Shown: positions 63,579-64,000 of the stretch, piece after piece
How the letters are laid out: each line of letters starts with the position of its first letter
Position numbering within the stretch: the stretch's first letter is position 1
Assembly: GCA_012729635.1 (NCBI GenBank)
Contig: JAAYCT010000009.1
Span: forward strand, 62,001-126,000
Origin: Clostridiaceae bacterium
GTDB lineage: Bacteria; Bacillota; Clostridia; Saccharofermentanales; Saccharofermentanaceae
Length of the DNA stretch: 64,000 nucleotides
Direction of reading: 5' to 3'
Notes under the pieces: generated by a model
The model's input: only the letters and a program-made list of their open reading frames with translations
Databases searched by the model: none
What the model was told of the DNA's origin: nothing
Position numbers and translations under genes: made by a program

Positions 63579-64000
63579 ATGACTGCCCGATCTGGAAAAG
63601 TAACCGTAACCACAGAAAACATCTTTCCCATCATTCGAAAATGGCTTTACACGGACCATGACATTTTTATTCGGGAGTTGGTATCCAACTCGGCGGATGC
63701 CATTGCGAAAATGAAACGGATTATTGATTTGGGGGAGGCCGATTCCTTATCGGAGGACTCTTTTGAAATTACGGTAGAGTACTCCAAAGACGAGTCTACC
63801 GTTTCCTTTCATGATAACGGTATCGGAATGACCGCGGATGAAATCAATCGATATATCAACCAGATTGCCTTTTCGGGTGCCATGGATTTTGTTGAAAAGT
63901 ATAAAGAGCAAGGCGCGGATGACAGTGGGATTATCGGTCATTTCGGACTCGGATTTTATTCTGCGTTTATGGTGGCGGATAAGGTAACGATTGAGACAAA
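63579..64000 (+). CDS. htpG: Chaperone HtpG (Hsp90), 5' part
   Basis: Runs off the window; the first 140 residues are present. GHKL ATPase domain: Glu33 and Asn37 in FIRELVSNSADAI, DNGIGM, and GHFGLGFYSAF, all of Hsp90 type. TATGGAGG stands 8 bases before ATG 63579. Confidence 0.95.
   Translation, partial: MTARSGKVTVTTENIFPIIRKWLYTDHDIFIRELVSNSADAIAKMKRIIDLGEADSLSEDSFEITVEYSKDESTVSFHDNGIGMTADEINRYINQIAFSGAMDFVEKYKEQGADDSGIIGHFGLGFYSAFMVADKVTIET

Overview
The window reads as a chromosomal segment of a low-to-moderate GC Bacillota, most like the Clostridia. Pointers are CIRCE-controlled groESL, A/G-rich Shine-Dalgarno sites with frequent GTG and TTG starts, sigma-A type promoters with 17-base spacers, a lipoteichoic-acid-synthase-like enzyme, an LCP-family protein, and many families typical of anaerobic Firmicutes (UPF0210/UPF0237 pair, UMF1 transporter, DUF4340 and DUF5711 proteins, Lrp/aminotransferase pair). 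The genus cannot be named from sequence alone. No phage, plasmid, transposase or CRISPR array is visible.

Layout. 0-4.4 kb: transglutaminase-like lipoprotein, PH-like protein, sirtuin and a membrane MutS-type ATPase. 4.4-9.9 kb: lysA, then a four-gene phosphosignalling module (membrane-anchored kinase, VWA protein, membrane-anchored PP2C phosphatase, small highly charged protein). 9.9-25.5 kb: a convergent MraY-like transferase; argS, M3 peptidase, rRNA methyltransferase and rdgB; ACT regulator and homoserine dehydrogenase; a long divergent glutamine synthetase; a membrane protein; malic enzyme; an Lrp regulator with its aminotransferase; prfB. 25.5-30.3 kb: a large stalk-like membrane protein with 90-bp repeats, tRNA-Leu and initiator tRNA-Met, a MITE-like repeat, a lipoprotein with a 65-residue Asp/Glu tract, and a cation efflux protein.

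30.4-42.6 kb is rich in envelope and signalling genes: a sulfatase-fold LTA synthase relative; a three-gene block made of a membrane sensor, a sensor fused to an MFS-like transporter, and a sigma-like membrane protein; a two-component system beside a family 1 glycosidase; galE; and an LCP protein. 42.6-46.7 kb holds groESL with a textbook promoter and CIRCE operator, a small membrane protein and a UMF1 transporter. 46.7-56.2 kb is one long, tightly packed operon: acyl-ACP thioesterase, a Gld-like ABC exporter (ATPase, permease, GldG-like protein, DUF4340 protein), a DUF5711 protein, CYTH phosphatase, flavoprotein and metallo-hydrolase. 56.2-64 kb holds the ACT/PFL pair, a TPR protein, argGH on the minus strand, a class IV aminotransferase, and the 5' end of htpG, which runs off the window.

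The best candidates for undescribed biology are the kinase/VWA/PP2C/charged-protein module (a relative of TerY-P type triads, but with a novel N-terminal domain on the kinase) and the sensor / sensor-MFS / sigma-like membrane block at 33.0-36.5 kb.
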